DNA of 64,000 nt from Tubiluchus corallicola (lineage: Eukaryota; Priapulida; Priapulimorpha; Priapulimorphida; Tubiluchidae), in the NCBI GenBank assembly GCA_030141605.1, contig JAQGDQ010000345.1, forward strand, positions 62,001-126,000. Reading direction: 5' to 3'. The position numbers and the translations under genes are program-made. The notes below the pieces were generated by a model that worked only from the letters and a program-made list of their open reading frames with translations, was not told where the DNA came from and searched no databases. Below are positions 50,018 through 61,676 of this stretch, piece after piece. Every line of letters begins with the position of its first letter. Within the stretch, counting starts at the first letter, position 1.

Positions 50018-50113
50018 GTCTGTATAAAATGTGAACAAACCTGTAGTAAAGAGATGTGATTGCATGATGTGACTACCCAGACATTTTTAAACTGGTAACG
50101 TGCTCACACTAGA
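50018..50113 (+). promoter_or_regulatory. ATG13 5' leader with three start-stop upstream frames
   Basis: A strong acceptor (T-rich tract, TTTCCAG at 50011-50017) begins this leader. ATG directly followed by TGA occurs at 50029-50034 and 50054-50059, and ATG ATG TGA at 50064-50072, all before the ATG13 start at 50114. If the leader is used as drawn, ribosomes meet three minimal upstream frames. Confidence 0.5.
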
Positions 50114-53100
50114 ATGGCCTCCTCAAACAAACTTAGTGTGCAAGATCGTAAGGACTTGGACAAATTTACAAAACTTTTAACTTTGAAAGCAATACAAGTT
50201 ATTGTACAAGCCAGATTGGGGGAAAAAATTCGAACAAAGTCAAAAACTTTTTCATCAGGTGCTGACTGGGTAAGAAGCTAGTTTACATTTATTTGCAATG
50301 TTTGTGTTTTAGTCCGAAGTTTGGAAATAATCAGTTTTTTAGAATGATTCCATATAAATATAATATGTATAAATCATTTCTTTTATACCCAACATTATTT
50401 TCCTTAGTAAATAAACAGAATTATGTTACTAGTTTGGTGAAATATCTGTTTTACAAATACAATGGTTTACGTTACTGAATAAATAAAATGACACGTGATA
50501 TTAGTTATACTGAGATTATAATTATCAACCTTTTTCAATGCTACAATATCATGTTTGTTTTGCAGTACAATTTAGTGATCACAGACATGCCGGAAGTTCT
50601 TTCAGAATCGAAGAAAGCATTAGGTGGAAAGCTACCCAGTTTGGGAAATCCATTGTGCATTGAAATTTCTCTGCGAACTGTAGAAGGTGATATTATGGTT
50701 CTGGAAAACTGGTGCCTTGGTATGACAGAAGAGCGAGACCCAAATGCAAGGATCACTTATGCAGTATACAATAGAATGGGTCTTCTTTTAAAGTCTGTTT
50801 TTGCAGTGAGTCGTGTTACTCCTGCTTACAAGTTGTCTCGACAGCAAGGAATTGATTCTTATGTAATTTGCTATCGACTATACTTTGGCGATCCAAACCT
50901 TCGTGTATTGGGTGAAGCTTTTCAAGTGAAAAAGATCGGTGCTGTTGGCACACCGGTTGGTACATTTATCTTTACTTTGGCGTATCGCACCAAGATGACT
51001 CTGACACCACAAAAGTGTGATAAAGAAATGATGTTAGTAAAAGACGATCATTTTAGACCTGATTGTAGTCCTAAACGATCACCACGACCATGCCAGATGG
51101 GTTTCCACACCGAGTCAAGGTATTCAGTTTTATATAAGGCCAGCTGTCATTGTTGTTTAGCTGTTAGCAGTGCCGTTAAAAGTTTAAGCTATCCCCCAGA
51201 ACAATCCCATTACATTGTGAGATTGATTTCTACATCCCATTTGAACTGATTTCTACTAAGGAAAAATGCTTACAGTCGTTTTATAATGCATTATTTTAGG
51301 ACCTTATTTTTTATCTATTAACATAGGAGTAACATAAAGAAAGTTAAAGAATCAATAACAACACCGAAATTGTCTGCATCAGTATTTGCTGCATTACTCT
51401 TTTGTTCTAGGGGTAATGTTGCGGATGAAATAGCTGAAGCGCTTAGTCAATGTGAGGATTGCAACACGCTATTCTCTACCTCACCAAACACTGAGATTGG
51501 CACACAGCATCAACAAGGGCAACAGTTACCTGTAGAGCGGAAAAAGTCTTTGGGAAATGGGTGAATATTTTTCAGCGTCTTTTTAATATTTCTGCAGTAT
51601 TTATGCAAAATCATTTTTGTATCAAACTGATTTTGATTCATAAAGAAAATTTGACAATTATAATTTAAAGGAAAACCGGATGATTGTGTAGACATTTAGT
51701 TCAAAATAAAGTATGTGCTAAAATATTGAAAACCTCAACATCTTTTTCTGAACCAAAGCTTTGGTTAAATAATAATTACCTTAGATAGTTAGATTTTGTT
51801 AAACTTTCAAAGCTACGCTAATCCACTAAGACTGGCAAGGTGCCTTTTAGTCACATTCGTGTGGCCAACAAATAAAATAGGCACGATACTACAATAAGAA
51901 TGTTCATGAACTGCAGCATTCGTCTGTGATGCCAATGTGATTTATTTGTCACATCACTTCCTACCATTGCACAAACTGTGGTTACTTTGTGACATAAGCG
52001 ATAGGTGTATTCGGTTGCCATTGATTAACTTTCCAAGGTATTTACTCAGATATTAGAAACAACTGGTAACTTTTATAGGCATATACATTCTGGACAGTAT
52101 ATTAAAACGAGATTGTGTCTAATCAGTCGTCCGGTTTTCCTTTACACACAATATTTTTTGTTTTGTTATTTAATATTGTGTTTGTCATTGATTTTGGTAT
52201 TCAAGTTCAATCATTTTTATTTACCATAACAAAAATGCATGTTTGATACCATCCCTGTTGATTGTGACTATTCTAAGCTTTTGAGTTTTATATATTCCTT
52301 ATTTTTGGCACCTACTAATGAAACACATATTATAAGAATTTTACTGCAAGTTTATTTTTTGATACATTTGTAGTACTATGGAGAAACAGCATAGCTTCAG
52401 TAAATTACGGAAGGTTGGAGCATTTGCCACTCAAACTCTTGTTCATCCAGACATATCAGAGTACATACTACCTGAGTCGCCACTCACAAATTTACTACAA
52501 AATGGTAATGTCACCAAAATGGAAGTAAAATACGAGACAGGTAAAAACAAAGAAGAAAATCATCATTTTATCTTGTTTATGCTGAGAGGGTATTATGTCT
52601 ATTTATTTATTTATTTATTTATTTCAGTATATTTGATTATTGTTTGTACTGATTTGGGAATAAGGCTGGTTTCAGTGTCACCTGACATAATTATAAAAAA
52701 AACATTTGACTAGTTTTACTGAACGTCAGTTTTAATAAGCTTTGAATACATTTTAACAGCAGTATTTTAATGTAATGCAAGTGGCTGCCTCTAGGATCAT
52801 TTGTGTGTGGTAAAAGAGATAAAGTTGAGTGAATTCTGGGGTATTTAACTAATTTCAAAATAAGAATAAACTCTGTAGCATCCCATCTTACTACTGTAAT
52901 TTAAATAGCTCATACCAACTTATTTATGATTTCACTTTTTCACGATCCCAAAGTGCATCAGTAGCTGACAAAAATAAGTGTAGTTAAGTTTCATGTTTAA
53001 TAAATGATATCAAACTTAAATGAACAAATGTCTTTCATTTTAAGTATGTGTGCTTTATGTATTAGCACGTATTAGTGCTTTATGCAAATCTTAACGTTTT

Positions 53101-54364
53101 TTGGTTGCTAAAATCTTCGTGGACAAGAAAAACCATTATTACGTCTCTTAAGTTGTAAAAATGTAACATGTTTGTGCTTATATTGTGTACATGTTCAATA
53201 TTCAATTGCTGAGCAAGTATGATTTTCTTAATTGTTTACAGTAGCTGTGCCATTATTTTTTTGGTATAAAATTGAAAATAGTTTTTCCAACCTTATTTTC
53301 AATGTATTTGAATTTGTTGAAAAGCCAACCCTGGTTGCAGTCTATTTTAGTTTGTTGCTAGAGCCATGTCTGACTATCTATTACATCCTCTAAGTGAAAT
53401 ACTCTGTATTACATTTGCTGACAGTTGCAGTTCAGTGACGTTTATGATTTTTAGAAATCCACTTAATACTGAAGCATCTTTCAGGCACCAAGAACCTTAA
53501 AAACACTGATCGTCTTGATGATAACTGTAACCTTGATGATACGCACTCAGACAAGTCAACAGACAGCCGACATTCTTTGCCTGATGATTTCGTCATGGTA
53601 GATTTGGTAAATAAGTCCTAAAAGTTTTCGTTAGTCAACATGTCATTGAGATAGTGATGTGAATATGGTTGTAAATGTTTTACTTCATTTTTCTGTATCA
53701 AAGTTTGGTTACTGGGCTTTTAAACAGTCGCCCAACATGTATGTGCAGTTGCCACATAAAGAATTGGTAAGCTCTTACACCGAACTGAATTGCTAAGACA
53801 ATAAGGCTTATTAAAAAATTTCTTCTGGATTCATATTTGTAATGAATAAGGCAGTTGGATTCTCCCGACATTTTGTCAAGTTGAAGCTGTGCTCTGAGGA
53901 AATTTAAAAAGATATGTTAGCAGGAGAGTAGGACATTTTAACTTACCTTGTGTGAAGCCATATATGCAGTGGTGCAGCTAGTTCACTACCTCCAAAACAC
54001 TTGGCATTGATGGGAAAAATCCTCCATGTAAAATGCTTAAAGTAGCGTTTACCGTCCTGGGTTGTGTACTGCAAATAATTACAAAACTATTGTAATAAGA
54101 TAAATAATAGCCAAATCTTCGTTTTGTAATTTTGTGGTGCATTTTTTTCAGAAAGCACCATTCTCAGTACCAGATGCCCAGAATGAATTAACAGCATTTA
54201 TTCGTGAGTGTCAGGTGGCTCCAACATTACCATCATTAAACAGTCCAGAAATGTGTCCCGAGATGGACGATATTGTGAATCAGCTAGACACATACGAAAT
54301 GAATGCAGATGCCTTTGATGAATTTGTTAATAATTTAGCACAAGTTGAAGGTCCTTCATCGTAG
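50114..54364 (+). CDS. ATG13: ATG13, HORMA-domain subunit of the ULK1/ATG1 autophagy kinase complex, complete, 6 exons
   Basis: A cytosolic scaffold that starts autophagosome formation with ULK1/ATG1, FIP200 and ATG101. Exons: 50114-50269, 50566-51119, 51411-51560, 52374-52540, 53485-53606, 54152-54364, total 1362 nt, coding 453 residues plus TAG. The N-terminal HORMA domain matches the family ([63 protein letters not shown]-like [13 protein letters not shown]). The middle is Ser/Gln-rich and variable. Near the C-terminus [14 protein letters not shown] keeps the acidic lead and F378-x-x-V381 core of an LC3-interacting motif, and the end [12 protein letters not shown] matches the family tail. 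Intron 51120-51410 has a weak donor (GTATTC); if retained, the frame runs to a stop at 51249 and drops the C-terminal half. Confidence 0.94.
53947..54068 (-). other. Exon-like open frame antisense in ATG13 intron 5, unrecognised
   Basis: The minus strand has a good acceptor (TTTGCAG ending at 54069), 122 nt open in the frame beginning [18 protein letters not shown], and a strong donor GTAAGT at 53946-53941. It is GC-richer than the intron. Neither strand of ATG13 needs it. It could be an exon of an unseen minus-strand gene, a captured gene fragment or part of a mobile element. I do not recognise the protein. Confidence 0.35.
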
Positions 54365-57207
54365 GTTTTTCTAATACTGTTATGTATATTTTGTACATAT
54401 ACTTACGCTACAATAGTGCAAAATCTTTGATCACATATTTTATGTTTAAATTTTACAAATGGGCAAGCATTTTCTGCTAACTAGTACATTATATATACGG
54501 TTGCTTATTTATTCCATGTTTAAAATTACAATTCGGCAGGCATTTTCTACTAACTAGTGCGCTGTGTATACTGTTGCTTATTTACAGTTTGCAAGGTATT
54601 GCGCGTCTAAAAATGAAGTATAGCCGTTGACGAACGTTAAAAGTGAAGGAATGACTCCACAGTTAGTTAATTTTCAAACCAAACATGACCGACAGGAGGG
54701 AATTGCAAAAAAGCTGTAACTGAGCCGTGATATGAACTAGAAGTGTTTAATTCATTGTTGAGCTATTACAATCGAATTATATATAAGTTGAGTATAAGTC
54801 ACTGTGTGGTCTAGTGGTCATCAAAAATTTTGATCCAAAGTTCAGTTTGTGATTCAAGTTCTGTGATTCAATTTCAGATACAGATGCATTGTTTTTTTAT
54901 ATTTTTCCCCATTCAATTGATAATTAAAATGTTCTTATATTAACAAAATGATTCCTGTTATAAACTGCATTGTGTTCCTATTGAAAAAGTAAATTTAGTT
55001 AGATTTGAAGTTACAAAAAGTAAATGGCGATTTTGTAAAAAGGAATAGAAAACCATCTAGCGGCTTGTTTTTTATAAGTTAAGCTACAGTTAAGCCTCAT
55101 CTCAACGGCAGTCTGAAACAACTCTAAATACGACCTGTTGAAAATGCATTATTTTCATATTAGATAGCTTTGTGGCATCATTGTTCATTGAAAATGGGTT
55201 AAATGACAGTGACTTGAGACTGTTTCATAGATTACACAAAGGTGTGTAGCTCACCTCAAACTTTTTGACAAAAATTAACATACCTAATTTACAGAGAACT
55301 TTGGGTTTTTCCTTAAGAGGAATATCACGAAAATCAAGTTGAACTTATTTTATAACTGACTTACCCGACAGCAATTCGGCAAAAAAATTTTAGCACAGCA
55401 TTACCTAATTACATAATTTTATGCAAACTTTGTGAATAAAAGCATTATGTCACATTCGCACCTTTATGTTCGACTTGATCTTGGTAATATTCTATTCCAC
55501 CTTTAAATGTACACTTGTGAGAATAAGAATTGTTTTATTTCGTACATATGGTTAGTGTCAGTAATACATACAGATATAACAATATTATGTCAAATGCGAG
55601 AGCAACATACGACCATACAGTCCTGTTCTTGTTGAAAAGCAGCAGGCACTAAAATTAATGGTAAATATTACGGGCTTCCTTCCTTAAATGTGGTTTATGG
55701 ATCATGTGGATAAACAGAACTTGCGTCGTGATTATATGCTTTACAGCGCAGTCTGTATTAAAGACAACTGGTAGAATGTTACATAGATGTACACTGCACA
55801 CCGTAAATGTGTGATGTCTTGATGTTTACAAATACCATCTCTTGATGGATTTGCAAACTCTAAGCATAAACTATATATATTCCAGTTACATGATGAATTG
55901 CTAAATCTTGTTTAATGCTTTTAAGCTAAGAGAACAATAATTTCACTGAAACTTTCTTTACTGCCATACATTATTAGATTTGGATGATGATAAATAATTT
56001 TTTTATTGTATAGGCCTATTAGTTGTCAAGCAGAACAACTAATAACAGTCGTTTTGTTTTATTGGTAAAACATTACTTTACTTTAGTAGATTAACTACTT
56101 TCTAATTGATATGTGAAGATGCTCTATTATCAATGAGATTAAAAATCCTTGAGTTCGTGTAGGGTCGACTATAATAGCATATTGCAACACATCAAATGGC
56201 CTACTTAGCAGTGCTTCATTATTTATTTTAGGTGAAATGTGCATTGTGCAATTTTAAGCATATCAGGTTTTGGTAAATGACCGAGTTCGGCAATAAAATA
56301 CATGCAAAACCTGTAAATTTTGTAAAGTAGTTTTATTAACAATACTATTTACAAAAATAATGTAACAGTATTTAGGACAATAGTAATAACACATGAGCGG
56401 TCACGTTTTTGACTGCAGACCACTGTACATTTAGTTTCAACTATCCAGATTGGAGCTAGTTGACTGCTAGTTATCAGCCTAGCCAAGTGCTGAAGACAAA
56501 ACAGAAAGCATGTCTCATAGACAGAGATACAAACTACGGATATGCTTTTCAAAGTTACTTTGACTTTTTCTATTCTCTTCTAGCATGTGAAGCTTCTACG
56601 TGCAACATATTGTTCTTCTACATGTTGCTACACTCACAAATAACAAGATAGCACTGATCTTCCAAAAAGCTCCACAAAGTTCTGATTTTCTTGATGAATC
56701 GTATAGGAAATGTATATATGAAAGTGAAATCAATGCTCGAAATGTTTTTCATTCCTGCTATGAACTACTTTTCTTTCTCCCAAATGGATCCTCCCAAACT
56801 TTCATTCCTGAAATCCAATGTTTTAAACTCTTAAGATACATGGGTAATACTAAGAGTATATTGTTATGATAAGCTACAACGAAAACTAAAGTGATTTTTG
56901 AACAGTATTATTGCTACTAGTAGTGGCGTGCATACATTTATTGATGATACAATGAATTGAGATCGGTAAATGGACATATAGATGTAAAATGAATTTGCAG
57001 TGCTGTAGGACTGTTTACATGAACATCACATACTGTGTAATAAGTCCTTTATTGCTCATTCGTAATTATACTTGGTAGCATTTAAATATGTACCGTCAAC
57101 ATGTACATTAGGCTTGACATCAGAACCACTTCCAAGATTGGCACAATCACACTGTGCGCCTACAACATTTACTTTTAATTCTTTATTTTACTTTAGCTTT
57201 TATGCAT
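54365..57207. other. Interval between ATG13 and the SMIM20-like gene, no gene seen
   Basis: Both flanking genes point inwards. A plus-strand AATAAA at 55435-55440 could serve ATG13, though it is more than 1 kb away. A local duplication of about 75 bp occurs at about 54465-54590 (repeated block CATTTTCTNCTAACTAGT). No exons are seen on either strand. Confidence 0.5.
54800..54890 (+). repeat. tRNA-derived SINE fragment
   Basis: The A-box-like TGTGGTCTAGTGGTCATC is followed by GTGATTCAAGTTCTG (B-box-like) about 35 nt on, with the B-box-like motif partly repeated. It is degenerate and not a functional tRNA. Confidence 0.5.
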
Positions 57208-57707
57208 TTATACTGCAAAAGCCCTACCTCCTGGCTGGGTCTCCTCTTTAGACTTTCCTTCACGTACAGTTTTCTGGATTTCATCTAAAATTATGCAGAT
57301 TATGTATAAATAGAGAAAAAACAAATCAGCAATTCATTCGAGCATAAAGTCACCTTTCACATTTGACTGAGTGACACTGACATGAAGCATGAAGAAATCA
57401 GATTTGGCTTCATCAATAAAAAAACAATGGCTTTAGATTGTGGCTTCGAACCATAATAAGTGTACATACGTGTGGCTTATGTACATATACGGTTGAAAGA
57501 CAAAAGCTAAAAAAAGTTTCAGTAAAAGCTAAAATGGAAGCGCGATAATTATTATCTACTTATTCAAAAATCAAGTATTTGTATATACTCACTCCATTTG
57601 TCGGGATGTAACTTAGGATCAATGATAACGGCATATACAGTTATCCCAATTGCACCAACCAAAGTACCAACAAAGGCTGCATATCTCAGCCCTTTTGACA
57701 TTGGCAT
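57208..57707 (-). CDS. SMIM20: SMIM20/MITRAC7-like small membrane protein, 2 exons
   Basis: Two exons, 57707-57593 and 57284-57208, joined in frame to 63 residues plus TAA. The layout is a short N-terminus (MPMSKGLRYAAFVG), one hydrophobic helix at about residues 8-30 (VGAIGITVYAVII), then a charged soluble tail with HPDKWNEIQKTVREGKSKEE and TQPGG. Human SMIM20 is 67 residues with the same layout: an Arg-containing N-terminus, a G-x-IG-x-x-x-Y helix, a Pro after the helix, a Q-x-x-x-R-x-G stretch, and an acidic pair before QP-G. SMIM20 is an inner-membrane chaperone of newly made COX1. A minus-strand AATAAA lies 21-26 nt past the stop (57187-57182). A CTAG just before the start may be an acceptor of a 5'-UTR intron. 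Short proteins are hard to assign, hence the moderate score. Confidence 0.7.
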
Positions 57708-58668
57708 TTTAAACTAGAATAAGAAATAGCATTTAGAATGAACCAAACAACTGGTTCCTATCAAGCACACACAAAACAGGAACATTTAAGCATATATGTA
57801 CAGAGTGTTCCAAAAAAAAACATTGCACTGAGAATACTACAATCATACTAATATTACACAATATAAAATCCAATAAGTTCATACTTACATTGGAATGTAC
57901 AATATTAAATCGAGTTATAATCTAGTATAATATTCTACTACAGTCACTTACCACTTAACAACATTTCATTGTGATTTGATAATTTTCATTAGTGGCATAT
58001 TTTAGTATAACTTTACTAGCTTATTTCTTTTGGAACATTTTGAATCCGAATGATGCACCTTTGGGCTTTGCAAATTTTTTGATCACACTGTTATCAAGTT
58101 TTAGTTCATTGACAGAAGAAAGCAGATTAGAAACAAATGAACTGGCCAGGTAAAGAACTTTGCTGAAACTCAAAAAAATGCATCATTACAGTACTTAATA
58201 AAAAACCCAAATATCATGTCAAATTTATTTTTATAAAACTTTTACGAGAACAGATGTAATAGATATACGCCTCAGTTCAAGATATTGTCATAATATGCGA
58301 TTACACTGGCTAATGATCAACATCAAAATTCTGCACAATGGATGCCATTAAAACTACAAGAACAAATATTTTATTAGTGCTATTCCACAGTGTCGATGCC
58401 AATGGTGTCATAATTGATACTACACATAAATGATAATGGTATTATAATGGATAATGACAATAGGAACCACTTTTGGAATATGAGTTGCGTTTGCAGTCCA
58501 CGAAGAGCTAAGTTTAAAAGAATAAAGATGAATGGCAGTGCTAACTAAAACAAACACTTTGAACATTTCTAACACAATTTTAACCATGAATATACACTTC
58601 AACAAGATCCAAGTACAGCTTTAATATTCTTGACGAAAAACAAACGCACACTACGGTGTAGTTACTTT
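57708..58668. other. Upstream of the SMIM20-like gene, no gene seen
   Basis: AT-rich with no exon pattern; presumably holds the promoter of the SMIM20-like gene. Confidence 0.5.
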
Positions 58669-59644
58669 TGTTGGGAGCCGTTTGGACCACTGCGCCAAGT
58701 AGACCACTTGATGCGCTAAAAGTAGTGTCCTACATGGGCAGCCCAAGTAGGACACTAGCGATTTTTGTCGAGAAACTTGCTCTGGCAAAACTTGTTTCCA
58801 GTTTATATTACCATTGTTTATAAGTATTGTTATGACATAATAAAGCATAAAACAAAATTTCTTTTAGAAATGGATATTCCTTGGCAATTTACAAATGCAT
58901 TTCTTACAATAATTTCATCATTATGATTAACTCCATTAATATATCATAACATTAAAACTAGTATCTAATGCTTTAAAGAGAGAAATTCTGCACACAGTTA
59001 TTACAGAAATTTTATTGCAAATTTAAAAATGAGACAGATGATGCTAAGCCTTCACAACACCAAAAAGTAATTTTTAACATTTAAGAAAAGCAAGGATAAT
59101 TAGTTTTAATGTTATCAGTAGTATTGTAACATGTAGGGCACTGTCCTACATTGCTCGCTAGCCCATGTAGGACACATAGATCGCTAGAACGTTTACTTAT
59201 AAGAAAACAGTTATTTGCCCAAGAGGTAGTGAAACGGATCACCTGTTTGTGAAGTGAGACAAAATCAAAAATGATATACCTTAAACAAATGTTGAATTCG
59301 CAAAAAAGTGGGGTTTTTTCACTTCAACAACATTAATATCGAAACCAAATTTAATATTGTCCCTTCTACCAGCTCAGAATAAAATTCTTTTATTTTATTA
59401 GATGTATAATAAATTATTCAACGTGTATTAACGTTTTTAATTATTATTATTACATAAACAAGCACAACGGACGGTGTCAGTACACTTAACGACTGAATTC
59501 ACGACCTGTCTCTAGTGTCCTACTTGGGCAGCCCAAGTAGACCGCGGTCTACTTGGGCTAGCCCATGTAAACCGCGGTCTACTTGGGCTAGCCCAAGTAG
59601 ACCAATTGGTCTACTTGGCGCAGTGGTCCAAACGGCTCCCAACA
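58669..59644. mobile_element. TIR element, family A, copy 2, with 5-bp target duplication and palindromes
   Basis: The left end TGTTGGGAGCCGTTTGGACC is the exact reverse complement of the right end over about 39 bp, flanked by ACTTT at 58664-58668 and 59645-59649. The interior shares blocks with 40397-41152. The right subterminal region holds a perfect 30-bp palindrome at 59530-59559 (centre CCGCGG), a near copy at 59560-59589 and a perfect 26-bp palindrome at 59593-59618 (centre CAATTG). There is no transposase frame. Superfamily unassigned. Confidence 0.9.
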
Positions 59645-59945
59645 ACTTTATTTTATTGCTATAGTGTTACACCAAGGTAAAGGAAAAACCACATGTCCTG
59701 CTGTTTTCAGCAATGGCTGTCTCTAAGGCAAGGTTTCCCGTATTGCTTGGGTAAACTATTTGACAGTAGACGACGACGTAGCCGAGTTTTTTGGTGACGT
59801 TAAGGGTTGTTAATATTTTAAGATTTCTTGATGTATTTAAAAATAATCACTGCATTAACAAAACATTTTTAGGGAACTACAGGTAGCCACTCGTGTTATA
59901 TAGGGTTATATTATACTTATTATATTATCCACTCGTATTATATAG

Positions 59946-60084
59946 GGTTGGATTTTAAAAAACGTTTAAACTTAAGTCCACTCGGGCTGAACGGATCGTG
60001 GGACTTCATTGGATGGTGTATTAAGAATATCATCCAATGAAGTGCCAGCCCGAGTGAACTTTTAACGTTTTTTAAAATTCAACC
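59946..60084. repeat. Long imperfect inverted repeat (foldback element)
   Basis: Left arm 59946-60015 and right arm 60031-60084 pair through three blocks: GGTTGRATTTTAAAAAACGT, CACTCGGGCTG and ACTTCATTGGATG, with an extra segment of about 15 nt in the left arm and a loop of about 15 nt. A short direct duplication (CACTCGTATTATATAGGGTT and a variant about 42 bp earlier) precedes it. Confidence 0.85.
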
Positions 60085-60876
60085 CCTCTGCAACACCATT
60101 TCAGTCTATCATAAATCAACACATCTGATCTGTTTGCTATACCACCACCGACTTTGGTTCCTCACCATCTGCACTTCCATTTGAGAGACAGCTTTAGAGA
60201 GACAACATAAATATAAAATATGAGAGAAAAAACTTGTGATAGAACAATTAACAGAGGTTTATCAAGAGAGACAACTATGGGCAAAAGGCTTATAGGCTTC
60301 GTCCTGTCGATCTACAGTAATATACAGTTTTGCGAGGTTATAATTTCGTGTTACTTGAAAATTTAAGTGCAGTGAGCATAATAATGGGTAGCACTAAGAC
60401 TAGTTATCGGTTGTGCACTGCATATTCAGGGTATTTTCTCTAGGCCTAAGAATTGTAGGATTATGAGCATAACATGCTGTCATGAATTCATGATCATGAT
60501 GTACCTATTAGTGCTTGGCTGGAATGACCGCACAGGAATACCTCAATATTAACATGCTCACTTCTCTGTCTAAGATTGTAATTTTAATCCCAAGATTTTC
60601 CCCCTCCCCCATTGTGGTGCCGTGCACATTAGCACTGAAGCTATTGTTTACAAACATTTTAGCTCTCATAGCTAACATAGTAGTGTTTCTTTTAAACAGC
60701 ATTTTACAATCACATCTGAAGAATTTTCTGCAGCTGATACTCAAACCAAAGACCTGCTTTCTGGGCAACTATGCAGATCATTACACATTACACCAAAGAA
60801 ACATTCCTCTTTTCTGATTCAGAAATTTTGCTAGAGGTTTATCAATGGGTTTCATAGTCCACACTGTTTGATATAT
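60085..60876. other. Intergenic stretch between elements, no gene seen
   Basis: The overlapping open frames on both strands at 60508-60817 have no recognisable similarity or splice context. No gene is called. Confidence 0.5.
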
Positions 60877-61264
60877 GTAGGCGCCGTTTATTGGACTCAG
60901 GGTTAATAGAATCAATCGCCTAGTTGACTCAAAAACACCCGGTACAGGCCGCTTATATTCAAATGTATATAAAAAATTGTTGCTAATCAACTCAAATAAG
61001 TCTGTATAATAACAGTTGACTAAATATTTTTACTTCAGGTGTTTTAATAAGACATTTTTATTTGACCAATAAGCTTTTATATTTATGACATCTTAGGCCG
61101 CTTTTGTGCTCTAATATTCCTAGAAATAATAATGTTAAGCACAGTTTTGTTTGTAAGCTGATACTTCTATACTATTAATATTTCATATGTCAGTTAATAG
61201 ATTCAGTCAGTTAGTTGGGTCAAAACACTTTTGTCCCAAAGTGTTTCTATTAAGCGTCGCCTAC
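60877..61264. mobile_element. MITE-like element upstream of UNC50
   Basis: The left end GTAGGCGCCGTTTATT at 60877 onward and the reverse complement of the right end, GTAGGCGACGCTTAAT, match at 13 of 16 positions. The interior is AT-rich and non-coding. No target duplication was confirmed. Confidence 0.55.
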
Positions 61265-61676
61265 TGTAGTACTGAAAACAATTATATCAGACTAAACTTT
61301 CAACTGCATCAGTCAGTCCATGCTAACAGTGTACTTTATTAGACTTTGAAAAACGTAATCGCTAAGAAACCTTGTCAAAAGCTGTTGCATGTATATATTT
61401 TGGTGTGTGTGAGTGTGTGTGTATGTTTATGTGCATAAGTGCATTTGTGCTGAAGTCATGACAGAAAGCCATGCAATCAATGGCAAACACTCACATAGCC
61501 CTATTCACTCATTTCCATGTGTATTCGTTTACCAGATATTCCATCATATGTTACTAGTAGAGCACACCATTTGGTTTGAGCTACACTTTAAAAACTCAAA
61601 AATTTCAAATCGAAATCTTCATCATGAACTTTAACATTGCAGTATAATAGAAATCAGATACACGTACGCTAAAGAT

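Noticed and set aside
51120-51249. Read-through of ATG13 exon 2 to a stop as the main product
   Set aside because: Splicing at 51119 to 51411 keeps the frame and leads to the conserved LIR and C-terminus; read-through is at most a minor form.
60508-60817. Overlapping open frames of 86 and 100 codons on both strands
   Set aside because: No recognisable domain, no splice sites and no support from neighbouring sequence.
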